Positions 63,943 through 64,000 of a stretch of DNA of 64,000 nucleotides are shown here, piece after piece (position 1 is the first letter of the stretch; each line of letters starts with the position of its first letter). The position numbers were made by a program, and so were the translations under genes. Below the pieces are notes generated by a model. The model had not been told where the DNA came from, did no database searches, and saw only the letters and a list, made by a program, of their open reading frames with translations. The DNA lies in assembly GCF_004362215.1 (NCBI RefSeq), contig NZ_SNWR01000001.1, forward strand, positions 2,606,001 through 2,670,000, in the 5' to 3' direction. The DNA comes from Paractinoplanes brasiliensis. Lineage in GTDB: Bacteria > Actinomycetota > Actinomycetes > Mycobacteriales > Micromonosporaceae.

Positions 63943-64000
63943 TCACCGCAGCCTCGGGTCGAAGGCGTCGCGGATGGCGTCGCCGAGCATGATGAAGGCG
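63943..64000 (-). CDS. Peptide ABC transporter permease, C-terminal end (partial)
   Basis: Only the last 19 codons are in the window: FIMLGDAIRDAFDPRLR and stop, the standard C-terminus of OppC/DppC permeases (GDxLRDxLDPRLR). The gene continues beyond the right edge. Its stop is seven bases from the oppD start, so it belongs to the same operon. Confidence 0.85.
   Translation of the reverse strand, partial: AFIMLGDAIRDAFDPRLR

Overview
This window comes from a high-GC actinobacterium. Third codon positions are almost always G or C, GTG and TTG starts are common, and many genes overlap through ATGA, GTGA or TGATG. Several stretches keep a gene order known from mycobacteria and streptomycetes: mfd/SurA-like/mazG, and chorismate mutase / pcrA / M23 peptidase / sucCD / PerM-like / purN / purH (Rv0948c to Rv0957 in Mycobacterium tuberculosis). 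The polysaccharide content suggests a filamentous genus, possibly of the Micromonosporaceae; that placement is inference.

Layout. 1-7.9 kb: a membrane protein, then a leftward mfd, SurA-like lipoprotein, mazG and DUF885 run. 8.0-14.5 kb: a rightward, translationally coupled operon of a HypX-like protein, a cellulose-synthase-like glycosyltransferase (CslA), a copper-radical oxidase (GlxA) and a GH6 hydrolase (CslZ), followed by ppc. 17.4-18.9 kb: a secreted CBM2-GH5 cellulase behind a perfect CebR/CelR operator. 19.0-20.8 kb: an AlbA_2/ATPase-like gene of lower GC with helical-phase repeats upstream. 21.7-25.1 kb: a four-gene ABC exporter. 25.7-40.1 kb: an exopolysaccharide region with two GH26-like proteins, an APS kinase fused to a degenerate ATP-sulfurylase domain, a Wzz-like protein with a dead kinase domain, an O-antigen-ligase-like protein, an APH-fold kinase, a flippase, a methyltransferase, two PAPS-type sulfotransferases and two glycosyltransferases. 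40.2-42.4 kb: DeoR regulator, galT and a DksA-like zinc-finger protein, then an 11 x 11-nt tandem repeat ending at a DnaA-box-like dyad. 42.8-53.4 kb: TCA and purine genes (icd, mdh, purH, purN, sucD, sucC) with a metallo-beta-lactamase-fold protein, a pentapeptide-repeat protein and a PerM-like membrane protein. 53.9-61.7 kb: an IcmB-like cobalamin protein, two M23 peptidases, pcrA, a secreted 5'-nucleotidase, and chorismate mutase behind a short leader ORF with Phe-Phe-Tyr codons and hairpins. 61.7-64 kb: a frameshifted remnant and the ATPases of a peptide ABC transporter whose permease runs off the window.

How it works together. Two envelope-glycan systems dominate: the CslA/GlxA/CslZ tip-glycan machine, here joined to HypX, and a locus that looks built to make, sulfate, export and trim an extracellular polysaccharide. 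The strongest leads are (1) the predicted sulfated exopolysaccharide locus with its own PAPS-forming kinase, (2) HypX coupled to cslA-glxA-cslZ with no hydrogenase genes in sight, (3) the FFY leader/attenuator upstream of chorismate mutase, and (4) the 11-mer array with DnaA-like dyad. No rRNA, tRNA, CRISPR array, insertion sequence or prophage was seen.
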